From positions 191,214 to 255,213 of the forward strand of contig UNSL01000001.1 in assembly GCA_900555265.1 (NCBI GenBank): a DNA stretch of 64,000 nucleotides, read 5' to 3'. The translations under genes were made by a program, and so were the position numbers. A model generated the notes under the pieces. That model had not been told where the DNA came from. It searched no databases and saw only the letters and a program-made list of their open reading frames with translations. This document shows positions 1 through 7,228 of the stretch, piece by piece; the stretch's first letter is position 1, and the number at the start of each line of letters is the position of its first letter. This DNA comes from Candidatus Saccharimonadota bacterium. Lineage in GTDB: Bacteria; Patescibacteriota; Saccharimonadia; Saccharimonadales; Saccharimonadaceae.

Positions 1-531
1 ATGCAGTAGCGGACCAAGGAACATAATTACCGTCCTAGTTCTCTTCGCCGCAGCAATATCCATATCTTCAAGTTTCAAGCGCGCCGGCGGCACGATCTCA
101 AGATCACTGCCGTCCAACCAGCGAGTTTTAACACCAATCGAATTCAGAACCTCGATAATTCGATTAACCTCTTCAATTCGCGCCACTTTCCTAAGCGTCG
201 TTTTTCCCTTATTCAACAAACTCGCACAGAGAAGGCCCACTGCGGCGTTTTTACTAGTCTTAACCTGTATCTCACCAGACAATTTTTTGCCGCCAGTTAC
301 CTTAAAATTCATTTTTCCGGAATGATTTACGGTCACAATATTGTTATTAAGCACTTCACTAATTCGAGCAATCATCTCAATACTAATATTCTGACCCCCG
401 TTTTCAATGCGATTGATAGCACTCTGAGACGTACCAATTGCTTCAGCCAACTGAGTCTGAGTTAGCCCCTGTTTTTGACGATTTTCAGCGATTAAATTGC
501 CGATTTTTTGAAGATACTTGTCTTTTATCAT
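1..531 (-). CDS. murA: HTH (XRE) domain fused to MurA-type UDP-GlcNAc enolpyruvyl transferase, 3' part outside window
   Basis: The reading frame is open from an ATG at 529-531 to the window edge (177 codons). Residues 1-60 form an XRE/Cro-type helix-turn-helix (QTQLAEAIGTSQSAINRIENG). From about residue 70 the protein becomes MurA-like: the substrate-binding KNAA motif, an LLNKGKTTLRKV segment and an RTRTVIMFLGPLL segment that match the first domain of the enzyme. MurA makes the first committed step of peptidoglycan synthesis in the cytosol. Conventional MurA has no HTH, so this is a DNA-binding/enzyme fusion. A TATAAT (538-543, minus) lies 6 nt before the ATG, so the mRNA is probably leaderless. 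The catalytic loop lies outside the window, so activity cannot be judged. Confidence 0.85.
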   Translation of the reverse strand, partial: MIKDKYLQKIGNLIAENRQKQGLTQTQLAEAIGTSQSAINRIENGGQNISIEMIARISEVLNNNIVTVNHSGKMNFKVTGGKKLSGEIQVKTSKNAAVGLLCASLLNKGKTTLRKVARIEEVNRIIEVLNSIGVKTRWLDGSDLEIVPPARLKLEDMDIAAAKRTRTVIMFLGPLLH

Positions 532-539
532 GCGTAAAT

Positions 540-575
540 TATATCACTAATGATATATATAAGCAATGATATAAT
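540..575. promoter_or_regulatory. Divergent murA/glyA promoters with a candidate operator
   Basis: An inverted repeat TATATCA-CTAA-TGATATA spans 540-557 and overlaps the -10 (538-543, minus) of the HTH-murA gene. A third copy of the half-site TGATATA is at 567-573 and overlaps the glyA -10 TATAAT (570-575, plus). The layout suggests that the HTH of the MurA fusion binds here and controls both genes. Binding is inferred. Confidence 0.45.
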
Positions 576-597
576 AAGTATTAATGGAGGTTTAGTC

Positions 598-1866
598 ATG
601 AAAGACAAGCAAATTGAAGAACTTATAAAAGCAGAAAAAAAGCGCCAAACGGACGGCCTGGAACTAATTCCTAGCGAGAATTACGTTTCGTCAGACGTAC
701 TTCAGGCGCTCGGTAGTGTTTTCACTAATAAATATTCAGAAGGCTACCCTGGTCGACGTTATTACGGCGGACAAGAAAACACCGATCAAGTTGAGCAGCT
801 AGCGATTGACCGCGCTAAGAAACTTTTCAAAGCAGATCACGCTAACGTCCAGCCACATTCTGGCGCGCAGGCTAATGAGGCGGTTTATTACGCTTGGTGC
901 GAACCCGGCGATACTATTCTGGCTATGGATTTGGCTCACGGCGGACATCTTACGCACGGTGCTCCGGTCACTCGTAGTGCCAGAGAGTACAATTTCATTC
1001 GATACGGCATAAAAAATATCGACACTGGCGAAATTGACTATGAAGAAATTCGTCAATTGGCCTTAAAACACAAACCAAAGATAATTTTGGCGGGATTTTC
1101 GGCATATCCACGAGAGCTAGATTATGAAAAATTTGCCGAAATTGGCAATGAGGTCGGCGCTATGCTAATGGCGGATATGAGCCACATCGCGGGACTAATC
1201 GTTAGTGGCGTTGCCAAAAACCCGTTCGACTATGGCTTTCATGTAATTACCACAACAACTCATAAAACTCTACGTGGACCACGAGGCGGGTTGATTCTTA
1301 GTCGAGGAATAGTTGGCAATCCATTGAAAAAACCAGAAAAAACTCTCGAGAATTTGCCTACGTTGATTGATCGAGCGGTATTCCCTGGTACACAAGGCGG
1401 ACCGCACATGCACACTATCGCCGCAAAAGCTGTAGCGTTTGGTGAAGCTTTGCAGCCAGAATTCAAAGATTACGCCGAGCAAATTGTCAAAAATGCAAAA
1501 AGACTGGCGGAAGAATTGCAAAAACGCGGCTTTAAGCTGGTAACTGGCGGCACTAGCAACCATTTGATTCTGGCAGATATTCACAGCAGCTTCGGTATTG
1601 ATGGCAAGGAAGCGGAAATCGCCATGGATAAAATCGGTCTGACACTGAATGCTAATGCAATTCCAGACGATCCCCTACCAAGATTTAGACCAAGCGGCAT
1701 TCGCTTAGGTACGCCAGCTGTCACGACGCGAGGTGCCAAAGAAGACGACATGGAAAAAATCGCGGAATGGATGAGGCAGTCAATAGATAATCGCGATAAT
1801 GACGATGAGTTAGCCGAACTCCGTAAAGAAGTCGTAGAATTCTGCCATACTCTACGCGATATTTAA
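598..1866 (+). CDS. glyA: Serine hydroxymethyltransferase
   Basis: PLP enzyme that interconverts serine and glycine and loads the one-carbon unit on tetrahydrofolate. The 422 aa length is normal for the family. [11 protein letters not shown] carries the PLP lysine (about residue 223); SENYVS near the N-terminus, the GGxxNHL motif and the folate-site region are present. The ATG at 598 is chosen over an upstream in-frame start because GGAGG lies at 586-590 with 7 nt spacing; the longer version would run through the promoter (TATAAT 570-575). The gene is monocistronic and ends in a strong terminator. It is divergent from the HTH-MurA gene. Confidence 0.97.
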   Translation: MKDKQIEELIKAEKKRQTDGLELIPSENYVSSDVLQALGSVFTNKYSEGYPGRRYYGGQENTDQVEQLAIDRAKKLFKADHANVQPHSGAQANEAVYYAWCEPGDTILAMDLAHGGHLTHGAPVTRSAREYNFIRYGIKNIDTGEIDYEEIRQLALKHKPKIILAGFSAYPRELDYEKFAEIGNEVGAMLMADMSHIAGLIVSGVAKNPFDYGFHVITTTTHKTLRGPRGGLILSRGIVGNPLKKPEKTLENLPTLIDRAVFPGTQGGPHMHTIAAKAVAFGEALQPEFKDYAEQIVKNAKRLAEELQKRGFKLVTGGTSNHLILADIHSSFGIDGKEAEIAMDKIGLTLNANAIPDDPLPRFRPSGIRLGTPAVTTRGAKEDDMEKIAEWMRQSIDNRDNDDELAELRKEVVEFCHTLRDI

Positions 1867-1881
1867 TATAGAACCGCGCAT

Positions 1882-1913
1882 AAAAAACTCCGGTATAACG
1901 CCGGAGTTTTTTA
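1882..1913. terminator. Bidirectional Rho-independent terminator
   Basis: ACTCCGG (1887-1893) and CCGGAGT (1901-1907) form a 7 bp stem flanked by A-run and T-run, so it can end both glyA (plus) and the convergent pilin gene (minus). Confidence 0.85.
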
Positions 1914-1930
1914 TTTACATACTTAGCTGA

Positions 1931-2365
1931 TTAACAGCCTGTACCGACTGTTCGCTCCTCTACAGTGTCCTTTGAGAAGTTGTAGTACTTAACGTGCGCA
2001 CCCTTATTGCCTGAACATACTTGATACTCAATAGTGTTAGCTTCTTTAGGAGCAGTACCAGCAGTAAGAGAAGTACCGGTAGCAGGAGCATTAACTGTCT
2101 TTGCATCCAGGTAATATGGTTCGCCAGAATGAGCAGTATCTGTTAAAGCTGCCAAGTTAGCTGGGTACTTGCTCTCTGCTGTGTTGTATAGCTCAGCTTT
2201 CTTAGCAACGGCGTCAGCAGCAGATTTAGCAGCAGATGTCTTTGCCTGGTTTTGCAAACCGTTGTATGCAACCAAAGAAACAACTGTCAAAATTGCGATG
2301 ATCACGATAACGATCAAAAGCTCAACTAGTGTAAAACCTTGATTTTTTATATTCTTTGTAGTCAC
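1931..2365 (-). CDS. Type IV prepilin, probable major pilin
   Basis: 144 aa class III signal: a short basic leader NIKNQG followed by FTLVELLIVIVIIAIL, so the prepilin peptidase would cut after the glycine and Glu5 is present. The C-terminal half is globular with two Cys (CSGN and the final GC) that could close a D-loop. It starts with GTG (2363-2365) after AGGGGG. The gene stands alone, has a near-consensus promoter with a leader and its own terminator, all fitting a highly expressed major subunit. The assignment as major rather than minor pilin is inference from the promoter and position. Confidence 0.85.
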   Translation of the reverse strand: MTTKNIKNQGFTLVELLIVIVIIAILTVVSLVAYNGLQNQAKTSAAKSAADAVAKKAELYNTAESKYPANLAALTDTAHSGEPYYLDAKTVNAPATGTSLTAGTAPKEANTIEYQVCSGNKGAHVKYYNFSKDTVEERTVGTGC

Positions 2366-2407
2366 GATAATGTGCCCCCTAAATATATTATTTTAATTTG
2401 TAATTTG

Positions 2408-2436
2408 ATAATACTACAACGTTTTTAAAAGCGCAA
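2408..2436 (-). promoter_or_regulatory. Sigma-70 type promoter of the pilin gene
   Basis: On the minus strand TTGCGC (2431-2436) and TATTAT (2408-2413) are separated by exactly 17 bp, upstream of a GTG start at 2365. This gives a leader of about 35 nt. Confidence 0.6.
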
Positions 2437-2443
2437 GCATTTT

Positions 2444-4237
2444 TTAATATATATATCGATTCTGCGTTGGACGCAAGAATAAAGACTCTGTTGGACTAAA
2501 TCTATGCTCATATGTACCGTCGCCGATTTGCCCATCGTCATTCTTTCCCCAACAATATGCGCGCTTATTTGTCATAATTGCGCAACCGCGGTTTGCTCCA
2601 GCAGCCAAAGTAACTACGTCTTCTGACGAAGGAAGACCACCTGGACCAACATGCACCGGTCGAGGAGTTCTCGAATATGGCAGACTACTCACACTCTTAT
2701 TCGCACTCTCACCCAACTGACCAAACTCATTCCCCCCCCAACAATACACTTTATGCTTACCGCCAGAAAGCTCCACTAAGGCACACGAATGACCAAGTCC
2801 TACAGCAATACGCTTCGGCACCCCTGGCAGACCCTTAACTTCTTTAGGAACTACATATGTTTTATAGGTGAGGTCGTCGTAAGCACTAGCTCCGGACTGT
2901 CCATCTTCAGCGCCACCCCAACAATAAACCTTCCCTGAAGCAATTGCACATACGTGAGTAGCTCGGGAATAATGAGACGCAAGGTGTGTAGCCTCATACG
3001 AATATCCGTCTTGAGATATATCAGTAACGTTGGATATTCCAGTAACGCGAACAGGCCGACCGTAGTTATAACCAGGAGTAAATCTGGTACTCCCAGTCTG
3101 CCCGAATATAGCCTGTCCCCAACAATACGCAATTCCCGTATCCATAATGGCACACATAGTTTGCGACCGACTACCGCTGGTTGATAATTTAACTGCTTTA
3201 TATCCAGGCTGTAATCTCCAATACGTATCACTTCCGGTAGTACTTCCGGTAGCAACAGGTACTGGATCTGGAGATAAAGTCGGATGACGAGGTGCGTTAT
3301 GACCTAATTCTCCCTCATAATTATTCCCCCAGCAATAAATTTTACCGTCAGCAATTGCACAAGACACGTCCCCGGTACCGCCAATCGCTGTGATATTTTT
3401 ACCGACAATATCCCCGCCGACCTCGACTGGAACATCAGAATACTTACCAGCTCCATACTGTCCATTACCCAGCTGTCCCTCTTCATTACTTCCCCAACAA
3501 TACACTCTTCTTACACCGCTAAGTTCAGTTAAAACACAGCTGTGGAATTGTGCTGTAAATATATCAATAATTTTCCCATATTTCATATCACCCACTTGCC
3601 GCACTCTCACTGGAACATTAGCCTTAGTATTCGTACCATCTCCCAATGTTCCCATTCCTTTCGGATCACCCCAACACCAAACATTATTAGACATAAGTGC
3701 ACAAGTGCGGAATGAGCCACTAACAACACGCGCAGCCTTAAGATCCGCTGGCCAGGTAACAGCCTTCTTAACAATAGCAGTATAAGTTTTTACAACACTT
3801 CCGCCACTTATAAGTTCAACTCGGCCAATCGATGAAATCTGAGCGGTGGCGGCCGACAGAGCTACACCAGACGACGCACCTTTAGTTGACGCTTCCAAAT
3901 TGCCAACTTCAAATGTGGTTCGCAATTTACTATTTTCAAAAACATATTTATTTCCATAAAAAGCCGTAGCACCTTTACAATTAGTTTCCGGGCGCAACGG
4001 GCCAATCCCGCCAGCAACAGACCCCCATGATTGTTCAGTGTTGTTTGAATCTAGACAAGCGTTAGCGTACGCCGTACCTGCCTCACCCGCTTCTTGGGCT
4101 AGTTTGTAATAATACTCTTCTTGGGAATAAATATATGATTGAGTAACAATTCTCATAGAGCCCGCCAGGACAGCCATAATAAAAGTGCTCATCAAGACAA
4201 TTAGAACTAGAGAATAGCCGTTTTTTTGTCGAATCAT
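2444..4237 (-). CDS. Tip-type minor pilin (PilX/GspK-like N-terminus) with seven RCC1-like propeller repeats
   Basis: 597 aa. Residues 1-35 are a prepilin-like leader: NG then YSLVLIVLMSTF; position +5 is not Glu, as in GspK-class tip pilins. Residues about 60-160 form a small pilin-like domain with one Cys pair. From about 165 to 590 there are seven repeats, each with a Cys, about 8-15 residues, then (V/I/A)(Y/W)CWG and a GQLG-type turn: the RCC1 pattern, with two Cys per blade that could form disulfides outside the cell. It is the last gene of the minor-pilin operon (ATG overlaps the previous stop by 4 nt). In other T4P systems PilX works with PilY1, a propeller-bearing tip adhesin; here both roles may sit in one chain. 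The ligand is unknown. Confidence 0.85.
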   Translation of the reverse strand: MIRQKNGYSLVLIVLMSTFIMAVLAGSMRIVTQSYIYSQEEYYYKLAQEAGEAGTAYANACLDSNNTEQSWGSVAGGIGPLRPETNCKGATAFYGNKYVFENSKLRTTFEVGNLEASTKGASSGVALSAATAQISSIGRVELISGGSVVKTYTAIVKKAVTWPADLKAARVVSGSFRTCALMSNNVWCWGDPKGMGTLGDGTNTKANVPVRVRQVGDMKYGKIIDIFTAQFHSCVLTELSGVRRVYCWGSNEEGQLGNGQYGAGKYSDVPVEVGGDIVGKNITAIGGTGDVSCAIADGKIYCWGNNYEGELGHNAPRHPTLSPDPVPVATGSTTGSDTYWRLQPGYKAVKLSTSGSRSQTMCAIMDTGIAYCWGQAIFGQTGSTRFTPGYNYGRPVRVTGISNVTDISQDGYSYEATHLASHYSRATHVCAIASGKVYCWGGAEDGQSGASAYDDLTYKTYVVPKEVKGLPGVPKRIAVGLGHSCALVELSGGKHKVYCWGGNEFGQLGESANKSVSSLPYSRTPRPVHVGPGGLPSSEDVVTLAAGANRGCAIMTNKRAYCWGKNDDGQIGDGTYEHRFSPTESLFLRPTQNRYIY

Positions 4238-5037
4238 AGGTTATTTATCTTTCGTATCATTAATGTTTGCGAATCAGAAACTTGTCCACTCGGAGATTGA
4301 ATTTTTAAGGTCACCTTTATACCATTTGCTGCATCTAAAACTCTTAATGACGTCACAGGCGCACTATATTGATCAGCGACCAAAACATCTCCTTCATAAT
4401 AATCCACCTTAAATTCCGAAACGCCCGTCGCTAAAATTGAATCTTGATGAACTTTCATAGCACGACTCTTAAACTTGTTGGCATCCGTACTATTCATACA
4501 GAAATAATTAGCAGGAGCCCCTGTATACGGATTACCGTAAGTGTCTATCAAATCATTATACACGGTACGACGATGCAATTGACCGTCTTTTACGAAATAA
4601 ATTACTATCTTCTTATATTTTGGCTGCTGAGTTTTATTTGCCGCACAGTCAAACCTGGGAGTTCTTAAATAGACAATTTCTCGAGTATCGGAACCACGAC
4701 CCATAGTAGTAGCATATTGTAACAATATCAAAGTATTCCTATTATACGTCCATACTTGACTCGCACCAGAGAAACTCCTGTCTTTAGCAAACGTATCATA
4801 TCCGTCGTAACCGCTCACTTTAAAACGCGAAGTTTGTCTCACGTCAGTTTCAATTGCATCCATAGAATTGTGAAGGCTACGATTAATATCAACTCTTGCT
4901 TTACTTATAGATGCGCTTTGGTTTGCTGAAATTAACATCTGACTAAACACGCCGACAATCATAGCAATAATCACCATGACCATCGCCAGCTCGGCTATAG
5001 TAAACCCACTTTCTCTAAAACGCTGCGTATGTCGCAT
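4234..5037 (-). CDS. Minor pilin, PilW/GspJ-like
   Basis: 267 aa with a prepilin leader ending ESG then FTIAELAMVMVIIAMIVGVF (Glu5 present) and a long C-terminal domain. The size and order (large, before the GspK-like gene) fit PilW/GspJ. The start at 5037 was chosen because it gives a leader of normal length and follows GAAAGG; a longer frame to 5082 would add 15 residues that lie in the previous gene. It overlaps its upstream neighbour by 23 nt, so translation is probably coupled. One Cys pair (FDCAAN, YFCMN) may be a disulfide. Confidence 0.8.
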   Translation of the reverse strand: MRHTQRFRESGFTIAELAMVMVIIAMIVGVFSQMLISANQSASISKARVDINRSLHNSMDAIETDVRQTSRFKVSGYDGYDTFAKDRSFSGASQVWTYNRNTLILLQYATTMGRGSDTREIVYLRTPRFDCAANKTQQPKYKKIVIYFVKDGQLHRRTVYNDLIDTYGNPYTGAPANYFCMNSTDANKFKSRAMKVHQDSILATGVSEFKVDYYEGDVLVADQYSAPVTSLRVLDAANGIKVTLKIQSPSGQVSDSQTLMIRKINNL

Positions 5038-5476
5038 GTACAACCTTTCTTCCACTGCCGGTGCCAGAACTTGGCAATCCATATTCTACAACAGACTCTA
5101 CTTTAATTGGCATACCAAAACTTGCCGTGCCACTTAAACATCCATATGGAGCCGAAGCATACACTTCCTGCCTAACCATTCCCGGCAATCCATCAACTCT
5201 ACCTGTACTGCCCGTAACCAGATATCTGGAGCCCGGAGCTCTAGTGCTCGGAGTCGAAGAAGGAGGTGTTACACACTCAAACCACGTAGGAGGAGAGTCG
5301 TTTGCATACTTACGCATATTGCTGTATGCCAAATAGCTAGCCTTCGTGTGCTGCACTTCTAAGACAGATATATTGCTGACCTGGGTTTGCATCATTAAAA
5401 TAACTATCGAAAAAATACCAATAACAACCAAAGTAACCGCTACCTCAACTATAGTAAAGCCGTCACTATTTTTCAT
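5015..5476 (-). CDS. Minor pilin, PilV/GspI-like
   Basis: 153 aa prepilin: leader KNSDG, then FTIVEVAVTLVVIGIFSIVI (Glu5 present), followed by a small globular domain with Cys at WFECVT and YGCLSG. The start at 5476 forms a TAATG overlap with the stop of the preceding pilin; an ATG at 5488 would add four residues. Second gene of a four-gene minor-pilin operon whose members would prime pilus assembly and cap the fibre tip. Confidence 0.8.
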   Translation of the reverse strand: MKNSDGFTIVEVAVTLVVIGIFSIVILMMQTQVSNISVLEVQHTKASYLAYSNMRKYANDSPPTWFECVTPPSSTPSTRAPGSRYLVTGSTGRVDGLPGMVRQEVYASAPYGCLSGTASFGMPIKVESVVEYGLPSSGTGSGRKVVHATYAAF

Positions 5477-5961
5477 TAATCGCGCCATATACTATCTACC
5501 TTTTTTTCTATTCCCGTCAAACGCTCTCTATAAATAATGCTATATTTAGTGCAAGTTGCCGCCACTACGTCAGCTATAGGACCAGAAGCCGGCTTCGTAC
5601 AATCTCCATCATCTATGTTCGATGCCTCATACAATAACTCGCCGTGATTTCCGCCAGCCCAGTCGCTCCGATTACACTTAACCATTTCTTTTTTCAACGA
5701 ATCATCACCCACAATAGACGTAAAATTTTTAATCAAGTCTCTGCATGATGGATATTCATGACCGATACGACTGGCACTATTGTACTTATAATATCGTTCC
5801 AACTTCAGAGATAATGTGGCAACATTGGCGCGCTGACGCTCATCTCTAGTTCGATTTAAAAACCTATCACCACCAACCAAAGTAATTCCAGCCAAAATCG
5901 ACACAACCACAATAACTACCGCCAATTCAATTATCGTATAACCACCCGATCCACGATTCAT
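5476..5961 (-). CDS. Minor pilin, FimT/GspH-like
   Basis: 161 aa. Leader MNRGSGG, then YTIIELAVVIVVVSILAGI with Glu5; the C-terminal domain has four Cys (PSCRD, VKCNR, GDCTK, ATCTK). First gene of the minor-pilin operon. A TACAAT sits 6 nt before the ATG at 5961, which supports this start over an in-frame ATG 18 nt upstream and predicts a leaderless operon mRNA. The specific FimT/GspH role is inferred from operon position. Confidence 0.8.
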   Translation of the reverse strand: MNRGSGGYTIIELAVVIVVVSILAGITLVGGDRFLNRTRDERQRANVATLSLKLERYYKYNSASRIGHEYPSCRDLIKNFTSIVGDDSLKKEMVKCNRSDWAGGNHGELLYEASNIDDGDCTKPASGPIADVVAATCTKYSIIYRERLTGIEKKVDSIWRD

Positions 5962-6005
5962 ATCAATATTGTAGCGCAAATCTACAAAAAAGCATATGCT
6001 TATTA

Positions 6006-7028
6006 TCAGGAAAGTTCTAGCGGCTCTTGCTCAATTTTTATACCGAACTTGTCAAAGACAATTTGCACAATTTCCTCACGAATCGCCGCCAAGTCATCAT
6101 ATCCTGTTGCCGAATCATTCACAAGTACCAACGCGTTCTTTTCGTAAACTCGCATGCCGTGACTGCGATAACCCCTTAAGCCAGCCTTATCTATCAACCA
6201 ACCCGTCGGGATTTTATATCTTCCGTCAGACATTGCATAATTTGGAATGTCGCTATATTCTCTTTGCAATTCTTCCAATTTCCATTTTTCAACCAGCGCA
6301 TTTTTGAAGAAAGAACCTGCGCTTGGCAACTCCGCTGGGTCTGGCAATTTTTCCGAACGAATGTTAAGAACTGCCACGCGAATCACCGACAAATTGACCT
6401 CACGAATATCATTCTCGTCAATATATTTCTGCAAAGAAGCGTAGTATGGCGGTTTCGGCTCTGCCTTATTTAGTCGCAAAGTAATATTCAGAATGCAATA
6501 TCGCCCCTTTTCCTTGTCGCGAAAAATACTATTTCGATAAGAAAAGTCACATTCGTCAGCGGAAATAGTTACAATTGTGTCGGTTTTTGAATCGTAAGCT
6601 TCCAGACTAATCAACGTGTCGGCAATTTCTTGACCGTACGCCCCAACGTTCTGGACCGGCGCAGCTCCAGCCGTTCCAGGAATTCCCGACATAGCCTCAA
6701 CTCCCTGAAGTCCAAGCCCAATAGCCTTTTCAACAACCTCGTCCCAGACTTCGCCCGCACCAATTTTCGCATCAGTTGTTTCGTCAGTTTCAGAGATAAC
6801 CTCAAAACCTTTAATCTTATTCAACAGTACGATTCCTTCAAAAACCTCGTCGTGCGCAATCACATTACTGCCACCACCCAACACAAAAATCGGCAAATTT
6901 TCCTTTCGGGCATTACGATATAGCGACACAACATCACCAGCAGAATCCGCTGTCGCCATATAGCGAGCCTCACCTCCCAATTTCATAGTCGTGTATTGTT
7001 TCAGTGATATATTAGTCATGACGTCCAT
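6006..7028 (-). CDS. murB: UDP-N-acetylenolpyruvoylglucosamine reductase
   Basis: FAD enzyme that reduces the MurA product to UDP-MurNAc. Visible motifs: FVLGGGSNVIA (FAD pyrophosphate loop), GIPGTAGAAPVQNVGAYG, the SAGSFFKN catalytic serine region, and the C-terminal IEQEPLEL with the conserved Glu. 340 aa is the type I (E. coli-like) length. A TATACT lies 6 nt before the ATG at 7028, so it is probably leaderless; a second ATG is three codons in. Together with the HTH-MurA gene it supports an intact early peptidoglycan pathway. Confidence 0.96.
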   Translation of the reverse strand: MDVMTNISLKQYTTMKLGGEARYMATADSAGDVVSLYRNARKENLPIFVLGGGSNVIAHDEVFEGIVLLNKIKGFEVISETDETTDAKIGAGEVWDEVVEKAIGLGLQGVEAMSGIPGTAGAAPVQNVGAYGQEIADTLISLEAYDSKTDTIVTISADECDFSYRNSIFRDKEKGRYCILNITLRLNKAEPKPPYYASLQKYIDENDIREVNLSVIRVAVLNIRSEKLPDPAELPSAGSFFKNALVEKWKLEELQREYSDIPNYAMSDGRYKIPTGWLIDKAGLRGYRSHGMRVYEKNALVLVNDSATGYDDLAAIREEIVQIVFDKFGIKIEQEPLELS

Positions 7029-7066
7029 GCATATAGTATATCATTTTACTCGACCGTCATCTATGA

Positions 7067-7072
7067 TATAAT
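7067..7072 (+). promoter_or_regulatory. -10 box of tRNA-Arg
   Basis: TATAAT ends 10 nt before the first base of the tRNA. Confidence 0.6.
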
Positions 7073-7082
7073 AACTTCATAC

Positions 7083-7159
7083 GCACCCGTAGCTCAGCGG
7101 ATTAGAGTACTTGGCTTCGAACCAAGGGGTCGCAAGTTCGAATCTTGCCGGGTGTACCA
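7083..7159 (+). tRNA. tRNA-Arg (anticodon TCG)
   Basis: 77 nt cloverleaf. The acceptor GCACCCG pairs with CGGGTGT (G1-T72 is a wobble), the discriminator is A, and CCA is encoded. The anticodon stem CTTGG/CCAAG encloses CTTCGAA, giving TCG. TTCGAAT is the T loop. Confidence 0.95.
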
Positions 7160-7165
7160 AAATAG

Positions 7166-7190
7166 CTCGTCATTATGACGGGTTTTTATT
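7166..7190 (+). terminator. Terminator after tRNA-Arg
   Basis: CTCGTCA and TGACGGG pair around a TTA loop (one T-G wobble), followed by TTTTTATTT. Confidence 0.7.
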
Positions 7191-7228
7191 TATAATGAAA
7201 CTATAAAAACACTAGTCAAGCGACTGGG

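Noticed and set aside
5990..6004. AAGCATATGCTT as terminator of murB
   Set aside because: The arms leave no loop, so a hairpin terminator is unlikely.
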